In this document: positions 56,887 through 64,000 of the stretch, one piece after another | How positions within the stretch are numbered: the stretch's first letter is position 1 | Layout of the letters: each line of letters starts with the position of its first letter | From: Ottelia alismoides | Taxonomy: Eukaryota; Streptophyta; Magnoliopsida; Alismatales; Hydrocharitaceae | Length of the DNA: 64,000 nucleotides | Direction of reading: 5' to 3' | Assembly: GCA_037367405.1 (NCBI GenBank) | Contig: JAZKJV010011400.1 | Coordinates: 4,090,501 to 4,154,500 of the forward strand | Position numbers and translations under genes: made by a program | The notes under the pieces: model-generated | What the model was told of the DNA's origin: nothing | What the model saw: only the letters and a program-made list of their open reading frames with translations | The model's database searches: none

Positions 56887-58104
56887 TTACGCTTTCCAAG
56901 GGGAAACAGACAAAGCCGCGCGCTCACCACGCAGGGATGAGCAACAGATCAGAGTGGGTAAAGCCTGGTAGCCACGATGCATGCCGCGCGCGATCAAGCC
57001 TACGGCCGTCGGAACGAAAGCGGCGCCTAGATCGCCCAGGCAATCTGCGGGGTGGTCGAGCCGCCAGCCACGTGGAAACTTGTGCATGCAGCGTGTTTCC
57101 ACCGTAGCCCATTCGATGAAGCGTGCGCGCTGGCCATTGAGATCGATCATGATGTGGGAGATCTGCGAGGCACCGCCGGCGGCGTCAGCCGCTTGCAGCA
57201 GAACGTGGCCTAGCGATTGGCCCGTGATAGGCTGGTCGTCTCCAATCCAATACGCTTCCATTGCTGCACGAACCGGGCCGATTACAGCCAGCGGGTTGGC
57301 ACCGCGTTGCACAGCCTGGGTGGCAGTTTCCAGCACAAGCACCGTAGCACCCTCGCCAGGAATCGCGCCGGTCGGATTGGTGGCCGTCTTCAAGTAGCCT
57401 GTCTCGAGCAGATAGTCCAGGTGGCCGGTATCCAGCAGCGAATCCAGACCAATGACAATTGCCAGGTTGGTTTGGCCGCTCTCGAGCTCGCGTTGTGCGT
57501 CGGCAATAGCAGCGGCACCGGCCGCATGATCGTTCGGAAAGAACTTCACCGTGGCAACCAGTGTTTCAGCCACCAGTTGTTCGAGCAGTCGGATAAAGCG
57601 CTGGTAACCCGGAGATAACTGGTCGAAACCTGGAGGGTTGCGGCGACTGGGGCCGTCATCTTCCGCATGATCTTCCGCGGCTTCATCGTCCGCATCACTC
57701 GCTTCAGGATCGTCGATGTCGGCCAGTTCTTCTCCGACATCTACGCTCGAACTTTCACGGTCGAGGTATGGGGTGGCTACGTAGACACGAGTCGTCGTCG
57801 GGCTGTCTGAGGCTGATTGGCCGTGAAGCCCTGCATGCCAAAGGGCTTCCAAAAAGGGCTGTTGAACCAGAGCCAAGGTCTTCTCAATCCAACTTCGATC
57901 TCCCAAGTCCGGCTCGATCGCAGCGGCGGTTATACCAGCAGGTCCTTCATCTTCTTCGTCACTGGATCCCGTATCAGGTGTATACCACGGCCACTTAACA
58001 AATCGATTGACGCCGGCTCGGACCGCGGCACAGGTTTGCTCTGCGCACGAGCCCACGGCGGTATGCATGCCCAGGCCTGTGATCACTATCTTGGATGCAC
58101 TCAT
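56887..58104 (-). CDS. Ketosynthase-like (thiolase-fold) protein lacking the catalytic Cys, T6SS-associated
   Basis: 405 residues from ATG at 58104, overlapping the DUF2169 stop by 4 bp. The thiolase fold of beta-ketoacyl-ACP synthases is evident ('IVITGLGMHTAVGSCAEQTC', 'AAGAAAIADAQRELESGQTNLAIVIGLDSLLD', 'AIPGEGATVLVLET'). At the usual nucleophile position (xACAxGxxAI) the chain reads NDHAAGAAAI, with His193 in place of Cys. An acidic insert of about 50 residues (DIDDPEASDADDEAAEDHAEDD) lies near residues 125-165. Such inactive-looking ketosynthase homologues recur in DUF2169/DUF4150 T6SS operons, so a structural or loading role is more likely than fatty-acid synthesis. Confidence 0.78.
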   Translation of the reverse strand: MSASKIVITGLGMHTAVGSCAEQTCAAVRAGVNRFVKWPWYTPDTGSSDEEDEGPAGITAAAIEPDLGDRSWIEKTLALVQQPFLEALWHAGLHGQSASDSPTTTRVYVATPYLDRESSSVDVGEELADIDDPEASDADDEAAEDHAEDDGPSRRNPPGFDQLSPGYQRFIRLLEQLVAETLVATVKFFPNDHAAGAAAIADAQRELESGQTNLAIVIGLDSLLDTGHLDYLLETGYLKTATNPTGAIPGEGATVLVLETATQAVQRGANPLAVIGPVRAAMEAYWIGDDQPITGQSLGHVLLQAADAAGGASQISHIMIDLNGQRARFIEWATVETRCMHKFPRGWRLDHPADCLGDLGAAFVPTAVGLIARGMHRGYQALPTLICCSSLRGERAALSVSPWKA

Positions 58105-59108
58105 GCAAGCTCTCCATCCAGTTCGACTGAACACCAGTGCAGTCGGCTAACTTGCTGATGGACATCGAAGGCAGCTCGCCAAACCAGGCTGACGGTGACC
58201 TGGTCGGCATCTACGATCACGGTGTCGCAGCGCATCGGTTTTTCCAGCAGATCTTCGCCCAGGCAAGCGCTAGCGACGACCTTGGGCTTGAGCAAATCGA
58301 AACTCAGATTCTTGCGTGGGCCCATATTGCGAACCTCAACATGTTCGCCGCCGATCAGCTCTCCATCGATTTGCTGGTCTTCTGGCGCGGCATTAAAAAA
58401 GCGGGGGTCGAAATCGCCTGGCAGGTGAGGCATGACATTTTTCATCCAGGCATCATCATACGTGCCGGCATATTTCAGTCGCGGCTGCCAATGGCCTGCG
58501 ATCCAGCCAAAGCCAACGACCTGTCCATTGGGTGTGGGAGCGCTGAAGTTTGCGTTGGCCAAAATCGAAGGCACCATTTCTCCGCTGAAGTCTTTCTTGC
58601 TGTGCCGACTGGCGAATCCGACTCCCACTGGGTTCCTGGCACAGCCATCTGGATGCTGCGGATTGGATAGGTCCTGACCACCATAAGCCAGTTCGTAAAT
58701 GATCGGTAGCTTCTCAATGGGGGCTGGTGCCGTCGGCGCACAGAAGAAACCCGATGACTTCCAGGTCCGCTGGCCGACTACGTAGAGCGACTTCTTCCAA
58801 TGCTCTCCGAAGTCAAACTCAACTTTCACTTGCGTAGCGTTTGGTTCCATAGGCATAGCGGAACCGAGCAATACGACATCTACCAACGGTTTGGATAGCA
58901 CCAGGTCGCTCGAGGCCTTGATCGACGAGGTCGCCGGATCGCCATGGTAGGCATCCACCGCTTGGATTGGAACTTGCTTGTCCAAGAGCTTCAGCGGCTG
59001 CTCAATCGCGTAGGTAGCCTTGGCAACAATCAGCAGGATCTCTTTACCGAAGCCATCGGAAGTTATCAAATGCTGGCTGGCGAACGGAGTCATGTTGACC
59101 AGTTCCAT
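58101..59108 (-). CDS. DUF2169 T6SS accessory protein
   Basis: A 335-residue protein, ATG at 59108 with GAGGT 8 nt upstream. 'GKEILLIVAKATYAIEQPLKLL', 'KPLVDVVLLGSAM', 'YELAYGGQD' and 'RNPVGVGF' are typical of DUF2169, found beside VgrG and PAAR-like genes. Proteins of this family act as adaptors that help load cargo onto the spike. It is 31 bp after the vgrG stop codon and overlaps the ketosynthase-like gene by 4 bp (ATGA), so the three are coordinated. Confidence 0.88.
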   Translation of the reverse strand: MELVNMTPFASQHLITSDGFGKEILLIVAKATYAIEQPLKLLDKQVPIQAVDAYHGDPATSSIKASSDLVLSKPLVDVVLLGSAMPMEPNATQVKVEFDFGEHWKKSLYVVGQRTWKSSGFFCAPTAPAPIEKLPIIYELAYGGQDLSNPQHPDGCARNPVGVGFASRHSKKDFSGEMVPSILANANFSAPTPNGQVVGFGWIAGHWQPRLKYAGTYDDAWMKNVMPHLPGDFDPRFFNAAPEDQQIDGELIGGEHVEVRNMGPRKNLSFDLLKPKVVASACLGEDLLEKPMRCDTVIVDADQVTVSLVWRAAFDVHQQVSRLHWCSVELDGELA

Positions 59109-59139
59109 TTGATACCTCGATCGGTCACGAATGCGGGGG

Positions 59140-61263
59140 TCAGTTGATAGTAGCTTTACTGCCCTTCAAGGTCAGGTTGCCGGACGCCTTGACTCCGATT
59201 TTACCCGAGCCTTCGACGTTGATGTTTTTGCCTTTGATCAGAATGTCACCATTCTTCTTCATGATCAATTGAGCCTCACCGGTCTTGATCACGATCTGAT
59301 CACCAGCTTCGATCACCAGTTCCTTGCCGACCGATAGCGCATCGTTCTTGATTACGGAGATAGAGCGGCTTTCCCCGACGCTCAGGCTATCGTTCTTGCC
59401 GATGGCCTCGGCTCGATTATCAGCCACCTGAAGATTCGCGTCTTTGCCGATCGTGGTGCTCTGATTGGCCCCGACGTTGGTTTGCACATCTTTGCCAACG
59501 CTCAGTCCCAAGTTAGCGCCGATACTGATAGTTTCGTTCTGGCCTACATCTTTACGACGGTTCTGACCTATGGTGACGCTTTCGTCGGTGCCAACTTCCT
59601 TGCGTCGATTTTGGCCGATGGAGACTTGTTCATCGTTACCAATAGTCTTGGTTCGATTGTTACCAATGACATGCGTTTCATCGTGTTCAATCAGCGTATC
59701 GAGGTTAAACTCGCCGTGAATGCGGATTTGCTCTTTACCGGGGGTGTCGTCCATGGACAGTTCGTTGTAGCCGCTGCCTTTATAGGTCTTGGTCTTGATG
59801 CCCGAGCGAGTCTTCTCGCCCGGCAGGCCAAAGGGTGGCATCGACTCTTGATGATAGACGCGACCGGTGATCAAGGGGCGATCCAGATCTCCCTCCAGGA
59901 ACGAGACGACGACTTCTTCGCCGACGCGTGGGATATCGATACCACCGAAGCTCTTGCCTGAGTGGATTTGAGAGACGCGAATCCAGCAGGAAGTGTTGTC
60001 ATCGCGTTTGCCTTCGCGATCCCAGTGGAACTGGACCTTTACTCGTCCATATTTGTCGGTGTGAATCTCTTCGCCCGGTGGTCCGACAACGACAGCAGTC
60101 TGGATGCTCGACAGCAGTGGCTGGGGCGTGTGACGCTGAGGTCGGTACTGCGTCTCTTTGGGGATACAAGCGAACTGGTTGCTGTAGGCAGCTTGCGTGC
60201 TGCCGGAGGTGAAAGGGCCAGGTTGAACTGCCGAGTGGCTGACGCTGGTAATCAGGTATGATTTGCCCTGTTCGCCCGGGCAGCTGTGATGCTCGGTCAG
60301 CTTGAAACTGAATCCCGGAGTGAGTGTCTTGCAAGTACTCGCCGCTGAGACAGAGTTGAATCGATACTCCTCCTCTTCCATGCGGCGTTCCGCTTCGGTC
60401 TTGCCATCATCTTTTTCCACGTAATCGTTGGGGTTGTCGTACAGTTCGTAACCTGCATTGACCTTTAGGGGGATTGACCCATGTTTGGGAGCATTGACCT
60501 TCAAACTGGTGGACGGCTTTTTGAAGTCGTAGTCAGTTTGTTCCCACTTGCCCGAGACAAACTCATACGCGTGTTCCCAGGTAGAAATTACGTCTTCGTT
60601 GGTTTGGCCGCCAGTGGACGGGGCGCAGCGAATTTCTTTTTCAATCGCATCAGGGTAGCTGGCTTGATCGCACAAGACTAGCGTGTGTTTGGTGGCTTCG
60701 TGTTTGAAGTAGTAGTACACTCCGTATCGCTCGAGAGTACGACTGAGAAAGTTGAAATCGGTTTCGCGATACTGCACGCAATGCTCGACCTTGCGTTTGC
60801 TGAGGATCGAGGCTCCACCTGCGTCGTGCCAGGTCTCGACATGGCCGTAGGACTTGACCCGCTTGATCACCTCGTCCAGTACGTCCTTGATTGATTTGGT
60901 TTCCTTCTGTGGCAAATAGACGAAACAGCGAGCTGCCCGCGTGAGAAACCAGAGCCAGGGTACCAGGCGAACTCGATAGCCGCGCGAAGGTAGCGACTTG
61001 CGTCCTTCGCTCATGCTGAAATCACCAGCCCACAAATGGCTGATATAGCCATGGATGTAACGTGGGGCCTCCGCTGCACGATCGATGCGAACGGCTAACG
61101 GCTGGCCGATAACATCTTCCGGTTTGATTTTGTCATTGGGCGAGCTGATGTTCAGAATGAATTCAAAGGGGCGCGACATTTCCTCGCGACCGGTCAGTGA
61201 CGTCAGGATCGCCGCCTCGCCGAAGAGGTTGGTAGGCTCAAGCTCAAGAAGTCTTTTTGCCAT
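59140..61263 (-). CDS. vgrG: VgrG (TssI) type VI spike protein
   Basis: A 707-residue protein. The gp27-like part (about residues 1-380; 'AAILTSLTGREEMSRPFEF', 'YRETDFNFLSRTLERYGVYYYF') is followed by the gp5 OB domain (about 385-480; 'AVVVGPPGEEIHTDKYGRVKVQFHWDREG', 'GKSFGGIDIPRVGEEVVVSF') and the needle beta-prism (about 540-707). The prism contains a run of near-repeats of about 15 residues (IGQNRRKEVG, IGQNRRKDVG, IGANLGLSVG). There is no extra C-terminal effector domain, so effectors must attach through the PAAR-like protein or adaptors. Trimers of VgrG form the tip of the T6SS tube. It is 261 bp from the second hcp gene. Confidence 0.95.
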   Translation of the reverse strand: MAKRLLELEPTNLFGEAAILTSLTGREEMSRPFEFILNISSPNDKIKPEDVIGQPLAVRIDRAAEAPRYIHGYISHLWAGDFSMSEGRKSLPSRGYRVRLVPWLWFLTRAARCFVYLPQKETKSIKDVLDEVIKRVKSYGHVETWHDAGGASILSKRKVEHCVQYRETDFNFLSRTLERYGVYYYFKHEATKHTLVLCDQASYPDAIEKEIRCAPSTGGQTNEDVISTWEHAYEFVSGKWEQTDYDFKKPSTSLKVNAPKHGSIPLKVNAGYELYDNPNDYVEKDDGKTEAERRMEEEEYRFNSVSAASTCKTLTPGFSFKLTEHHSCPGEQGKSYLITSVSHSAVQPGPFTSGSTQAAYSNQFACIPKETQYRPQRHTPQPLLSSIQTAVVVGPPGEEIHTDKYGRVKVQFHWDREGKRDDNTSCWIRVSQIHSGKSFGGIDIPRVGEEVVVSFLEGDLDRPLITGRVYHQESMPPFGLPGEKTRSGIKTKTYKGSGYNELSMDDTPGKEQIRIHGEFNLDTLIEHDETHVIGNNRTKTIGNDEQVSIGQNRRKEVGTDESVTIGQNRRKDVGQNETISIGANLGLSVGKDVQTNVGANQSTTIGKDANLQVADNRAEAIGKNDSLSVGESRSISVIKNDALSVGKELVIEAGDQIVIKTGEAQLIMKKNGDILIKGKNINVEGSGKIGVKASGNLTLKGSKATIN

Positions 61264-61524
61264 GGGAGAGGCTCGTCAGTTTGTGGTTCAGCTCGGATTT
61301 GCTTTGGTATCAGCCAAAGCTTTCGAACCAGATGAATGCCCGAGCCAACTAAAAGCCAGGGCCAACTGGGACTACGACCAGGATTCGCAACTTATGTTAT
61401 CGCGATCAGCCTCGCCTGGTTGTGTGGACTTGCGCAGATTTCGCGAAAATCTATGCTCAGCGCAGAGAAACGCAGGGCAAGGCCCTGCGTTTCCAGCGTT
61501 TTCGGCGTTGGTAGTGTACGTCGA

Positions 61525-62004
61525 TTAAGCCGGTACGCCTTTTTCGACATTCCAGCCATAGGCGACGTCGCCCTTCTTGGTACCCTTTTCGTCGGTCTCT
61601 GTGTACTTGACCTTGATCTCTTCGAAGTTGAGGCTGAACTGCTCTTGTGGCTTGCCCTGGGCATCACCGGTGACGGTGTAGCTGGTAACCATGACGTTTT
61701 TCAGTTCATAAGCGTAGTAGGTTTCGCGTCCGGAATCGGTGGTGGAGACGGTGACGTGGATTTCGACCTTGGGATAGATCTTGCCTTTGCAGACCGACTC
61801 GCCGATCTTGGGGCTCGACTTGTCCAGCAGCTTGCTGCACTGAATATCCTCGATCATGACAGTACCGCGTCGGCGAGCGGCCCCGGTGGCACCTGCACCT
61901 GGCTTGTGCACGGTTTGGCTGAAGGACGCCAGGTCCGACCACTTGTCGTGACCTTTGTCTTGGGATTCGCCGTCGACGCCGTCAAACTTGATGTAAGCTG
62001 CCAT
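61525..62004 (-). CDS. hcp: Hcp family type VI secretion tube protein, copy 2
   Basis: 159 residues, identical in protein sequence to the product of 45722-46201. The DNA differs at only a few positions (e.g. near 61816 and 61860-61885). Similarity runs about 8 bp past the stop codon (GTACGTCGATTAAGCC) and ends at the start codon, so the duplicate unit is essentially the coding region. It leads the VgrG operon and is probably the main tube subunit. Hcp is needed in many copies per firing. Confidence 0.95.
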   Translation of the reverse strand: MAAYIKFDGVDGESQDKGHDKWSDLASFSQTVHKPGAGATGAARRRGTVMIEDIQCSKLLDKSSPKIGESVCKGKIYPKVEIHVTVSTTDSGRETYYAYELKNVMVTSYTVTGDAQGKPQEQFSLNFEEIKVKYTETDEKGTKKGDVAYGWNVEKGVPA

Positions 62005-62196
62005 GATCTCTCGCTCCGTAAATGAAATTGTTTCGAATCGCGAAGTTGACTTGTTGGTAACACTACCGTTCTCTGACGATTTACCAAACGGTTGTGTAAG
62101 ATTTGGAAAAATTTCACAAATTGTTGCCCCTGACCAGGAGTGGCAAAAACACTGAGCATCTGGCTCGGAACTTTTTCGGTTCAGTTTGCTTGCGGC

Positions 62197-64000
62197 TCAC
62201 TGGGCGTAGAGCGTTTGTAGCAACTTGGCTTTGCGGTCTTGCAATTCTGGGGCGGTGATCTTTTCCACATACAGTCGAGCCAGGTCGTATTCCTTTAGCG
62301 CTAGCCGAGTCTCTGCGGCCACCATGCGGCTGCGCTGGTCTTGGCTGATGGCAACCTTTAACAGATCGCCCAGCACTGAACGCAGCAAAGTTGGCTGCGC
62401 GGCATTGGTTTGGAGCAGAGTCTCCAGCCGAATGCGATGAATGCGTGCATCGTTGGGGGCCAGGTTCGATGCCGCCTTGAAATGTGATGCCCCGTCCTTG
62501 ACGCCTCGCGTCAGCGTACCCACCACCGCGCGCAGCAGATGCAACTCGGCAAGCTTGGGTTCCAGCCTGACCGACTGCTCCAGCAGCTTAACCCCTTGAT
62601 CAGGTCGATCTTGTCGCCAGTGGCTAACACCTGTGAGCGCTTGGGCTAACGCCGCGAACCGCTTCAAGGCCTGCTGGCGATGCGTCCTTTCCTCGTCGCT
62701 GATCGCCTTGATTTGAATCTGAAGCTGATTCATGTTCTTGCCCGGTACATCAAAGCGTTCCAATCGCACTGCCGAGGCGGAGTTGAGCAGGTTGGCGTAA
62801 AACAGGTCGGGCTCTTCGACCAGGCACTGGGTCGTTTCTTCGAATAACTGTCGATGGAACTCCAACGGCTTTTCACCAAAGAAGTCGATGATCTCCATAT
62901 ATTTGTCCAGCGACGCCAGTTCGTGATTTACCACGCCTTGCATGGCGCTGAAGGCTTGCTGGATCCGCAATTGTTGGGCTTGTACTTGTTGTTGACAGTT
63001 GGTGATCGTAATGCCGATCGAATCCAGCTCGGATCGCGCTTGTTGATTGAGTTTGATGTTGTTGGCCAGCTCATTCTGGGCTTGCTGTGCGAACAGTCGA
63101 GCTTCGCTGCCCGCGCCGGTCAGGTTCGCTTGTAACTTCAAACGCGGCAGGTCGAGTTCCAGCTGCTTGATGGCAGCGCGCAATTGCGGGATGCGAGCCG
63201 AAGCCTCACCCGCTGTCTTTTCGGCGATGTTGATAAGGTTGCTGGCCTCGGTGAGCGTTTTGCGAATCTCCTCGATCTGCGAGCGGGTACCGCGATAGAA
63301 CTTGATGGAAGCTTTGGCGTCGCTAATCATGCGCGCAAGTTCCAAATCCTGTTCGCTCAACTCGCTTGGAGCCAAGTTCTCAGTCGACCCTGCAGATGGT
63401 GGGGCCAACGTCAGAGATGCGTCGGCTGCGGGCCGATTGGCCGCATCAACTTCAGCCAGACTGGTCGCAGCAGCCAAGTGGTCGCTTGGTTCGGGGGGCT
63501 TTTCAGATTTAGCCAGCTCTGCTGATTGCACGCCGGCGGCAGCATTCTGCCGATCCGATGTCGATTGTGCCCAATCATCGATCGCTGCCCCAGCATCTGA
63601 CTCAGCCTGCGCTGGGCTGTTAGCATCCGACTGGAGTGAGTTCTCCAGCGTCGCCTCCAACTCGCCGGCCGCGGTTGATTCTGGCGCAATCGGGCTTGGG
63701 GCAGGCGAGCCCATGGCGCTGCGCTGAAATGTTGCCTGCTCGTCAGGCCGGCGCAAGTTGCCAAGCAGGATGATCATGCCCACAACCGAAAAGACGATTA
63801 CAGTAGTGACCAGCAGCATGGCGATGGTCAGTTGACGTTTGGTTTTGCTCGCAGCGCTGCGAGCGCTGGTGTCTTCGTTCCACCAGCTTGGTTGTTTCTG
63901 AGGAGGCAGCGCGGCGGCTGCCTGTCGAGCTTCTTCCAGGAGCGTGGCTTCATCTACGGCTACTTCAGCCGTTTCTACTCCTTCGGTGCTGACATCGTCG
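62197..64000 (-). CDS. Single-pass membrane protein with coiled coil and TPR-like tail (5'-partial)
   Basis: At least 600 residues; the frame stays open to the window edge, so the start lies beyond 64000. The visible part has a cytoplasmic stretch with SWWNEDTSARSAASKTKRQL, one transmembrane segment (AMLLVTTVIVFSVVGMIILLG), an Ala/Ser/Glu-rich linker, a long coiled coil (about 180 residues, starting ARMISDAKASIKFYRGTRSQ) and a C-terminal TPR-like helical region ('AQALTGVSHWRQDRPDQGVKLLEQSVRLEPK', 'HFKAASNLAPNDARIH'). No enzyme motif is seen. Its unseen N-terminus might hold a kinase or FHA domain, as is common in planctomycetes. Confidence 0.7.
   Translation of the reverse strand, partial: DDVSTEGVETAEVAVDEATLLEEARQAAAALPPQKQPSWWNEDTSARSAASKTKRQLTIAMLLVTTVIVFSVVGMIILLGNLRRPDEQATFQRSAMGSPAPSPIAPESTAAGELEATLENSLQSDANSPAQAESDAGAAIDDWAQSTSDRQNAAAGVQSAELAKSEKPPEPSDHLAAATSLAEVDAANRPAADASLTLAPPSAGSTENLAPSELSEQDLELARMISDAKASIKFYRGTRSQIEEIRKTLTEASNLINIAEKTAGEASARIPQLRAAIKQLELDLPRLKLQANLTGAGSEARLFAQQAQNELANNIKLNQQARSELDSIGITITNCQQQVQAQQLRIQQAFSAMQGVVNHELASLDKYMEIIDFFGEKPLEFHRQLFEETTQCLVEEPDLFYANLLNSASAVRLERFDVPGKNMNQLQIQIKAISDEERTHRQQALKRFAALAQALTGVSHWRQDRPDQGVKLLEQSVRLEPKLAELHLLRAVVGTLTRGVKDGASHFKAASNLAPNDARIHRIRLETLLQTNAAQPTLLRSVLGDLLKVAISQDQRSRMVAAETRLALKEYDLARLYVEKITAPELQDRKAKLLQTLYAQ

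Noticed and set aside
1..64000. tRNA, rRNA, integrase or classical insertion sequence
   Set aside because: None was recognised on either strand by eye; a covariance-model search would be needed to exclude small RNAs.

Overview
The window looks like a chromosomal segment of a planctomycete, probably in or near the Pirellulaceae. This is an inference from gene content: fused Ser/Thr kinase/nSTAND/FGE-sulfatase proteins, several FHA proteins, kinase-linked sigma factors, a giant Ca-binding-repeat protein with an LEPR-like N-terminal motif, membrane proteins fusing site-2 protease (M50) and HlyD domains, and Pro/Thr-rich secreted proteins. GC is moderate. I saw no rRNA, tRNA, CRISPR array, integrase or IS transposase.

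Layout. (1) 1-11.1 kb: a small membrane protein with an ECF-type sigma factor, a VOC-fold protein divergent from an AraC/GyrI-type regulator, an MprF-like DUF2156 protein, an HtrA-like protease, and a 1769-residue kinase/nSTAND/PA14-like/FGE fusion. (2) 11.1-28.6 kb: a five-gene minus-strand cluster (PilZ, GAF-HlyD, M50-HlyD, HlyD, TolC) divergent from a 2817-residue Ca-binding-repeat protein. This looks like an export module with its cargo, but no ABC ATPase is encoded. (3) 28.7-33.3 kb: an AlkZ-related/AlkB pair, a two-HKD phospholipase D family protein and a Pro-rich secreted protein. (4) 33.5-44.0 kb: a second, paralogous module (TolC lipoprotein, GAF-HlyD, HlyD, M50-HlyD) flanked by two FHA proteins. 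(5) 44.0-64.0 kb: a type VI secretion accessory and effector region. It holds two identical Hcp proteins, VgrG, DUF2169, a ketosynthase-like protein lacking the catalytic Cys, a DUF4150 (PAAR-like) protein fused to a metzincin-like protease, a DUF6484-like protein, a TIGR02270-like protein, a muramidase-like protein, an alpha/beta-hydrolase-like protein, an ATP-grasp/TPR protein and an FHA-kinase/sigma pair. No sheath, baseplate or ClpV gene is in the window, so the core must lie elsewhere, perhaps beyond position 64000.

Two dispersed repeat families are interleaved with the genes. Family A is a double-hairpin, REP-like element of about 100 bp with at least six copies, one of which lies inside a coding region. 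Family B is a 286-bp element with perfect 30-bp terminal inverted repeats (MITE-like), plus one truncated copy and one isolated end.

How it may work together (inference): in each M50/HlyD/TolC module, three inner-membrane or periplasmic adaptor proteins plus an outer-membrane TolC could form an envelope-spanning conduit, with GAF, PilZ and FHA parts giving cytoplasmic control. The giant LEPR/Ca-binding protein is the obvious cargo for the first module. In the T6SS region, Hcp, VgrG and the PAAR-like protein make up the expelled tube and spike, DUF2169 and the ketosynthase-like protein probably help load effectors, and the FHA-kinase could provide phosphorylation control. No strong sigma70 promoters were recognised, so operon statements rest on spacing and overlap.
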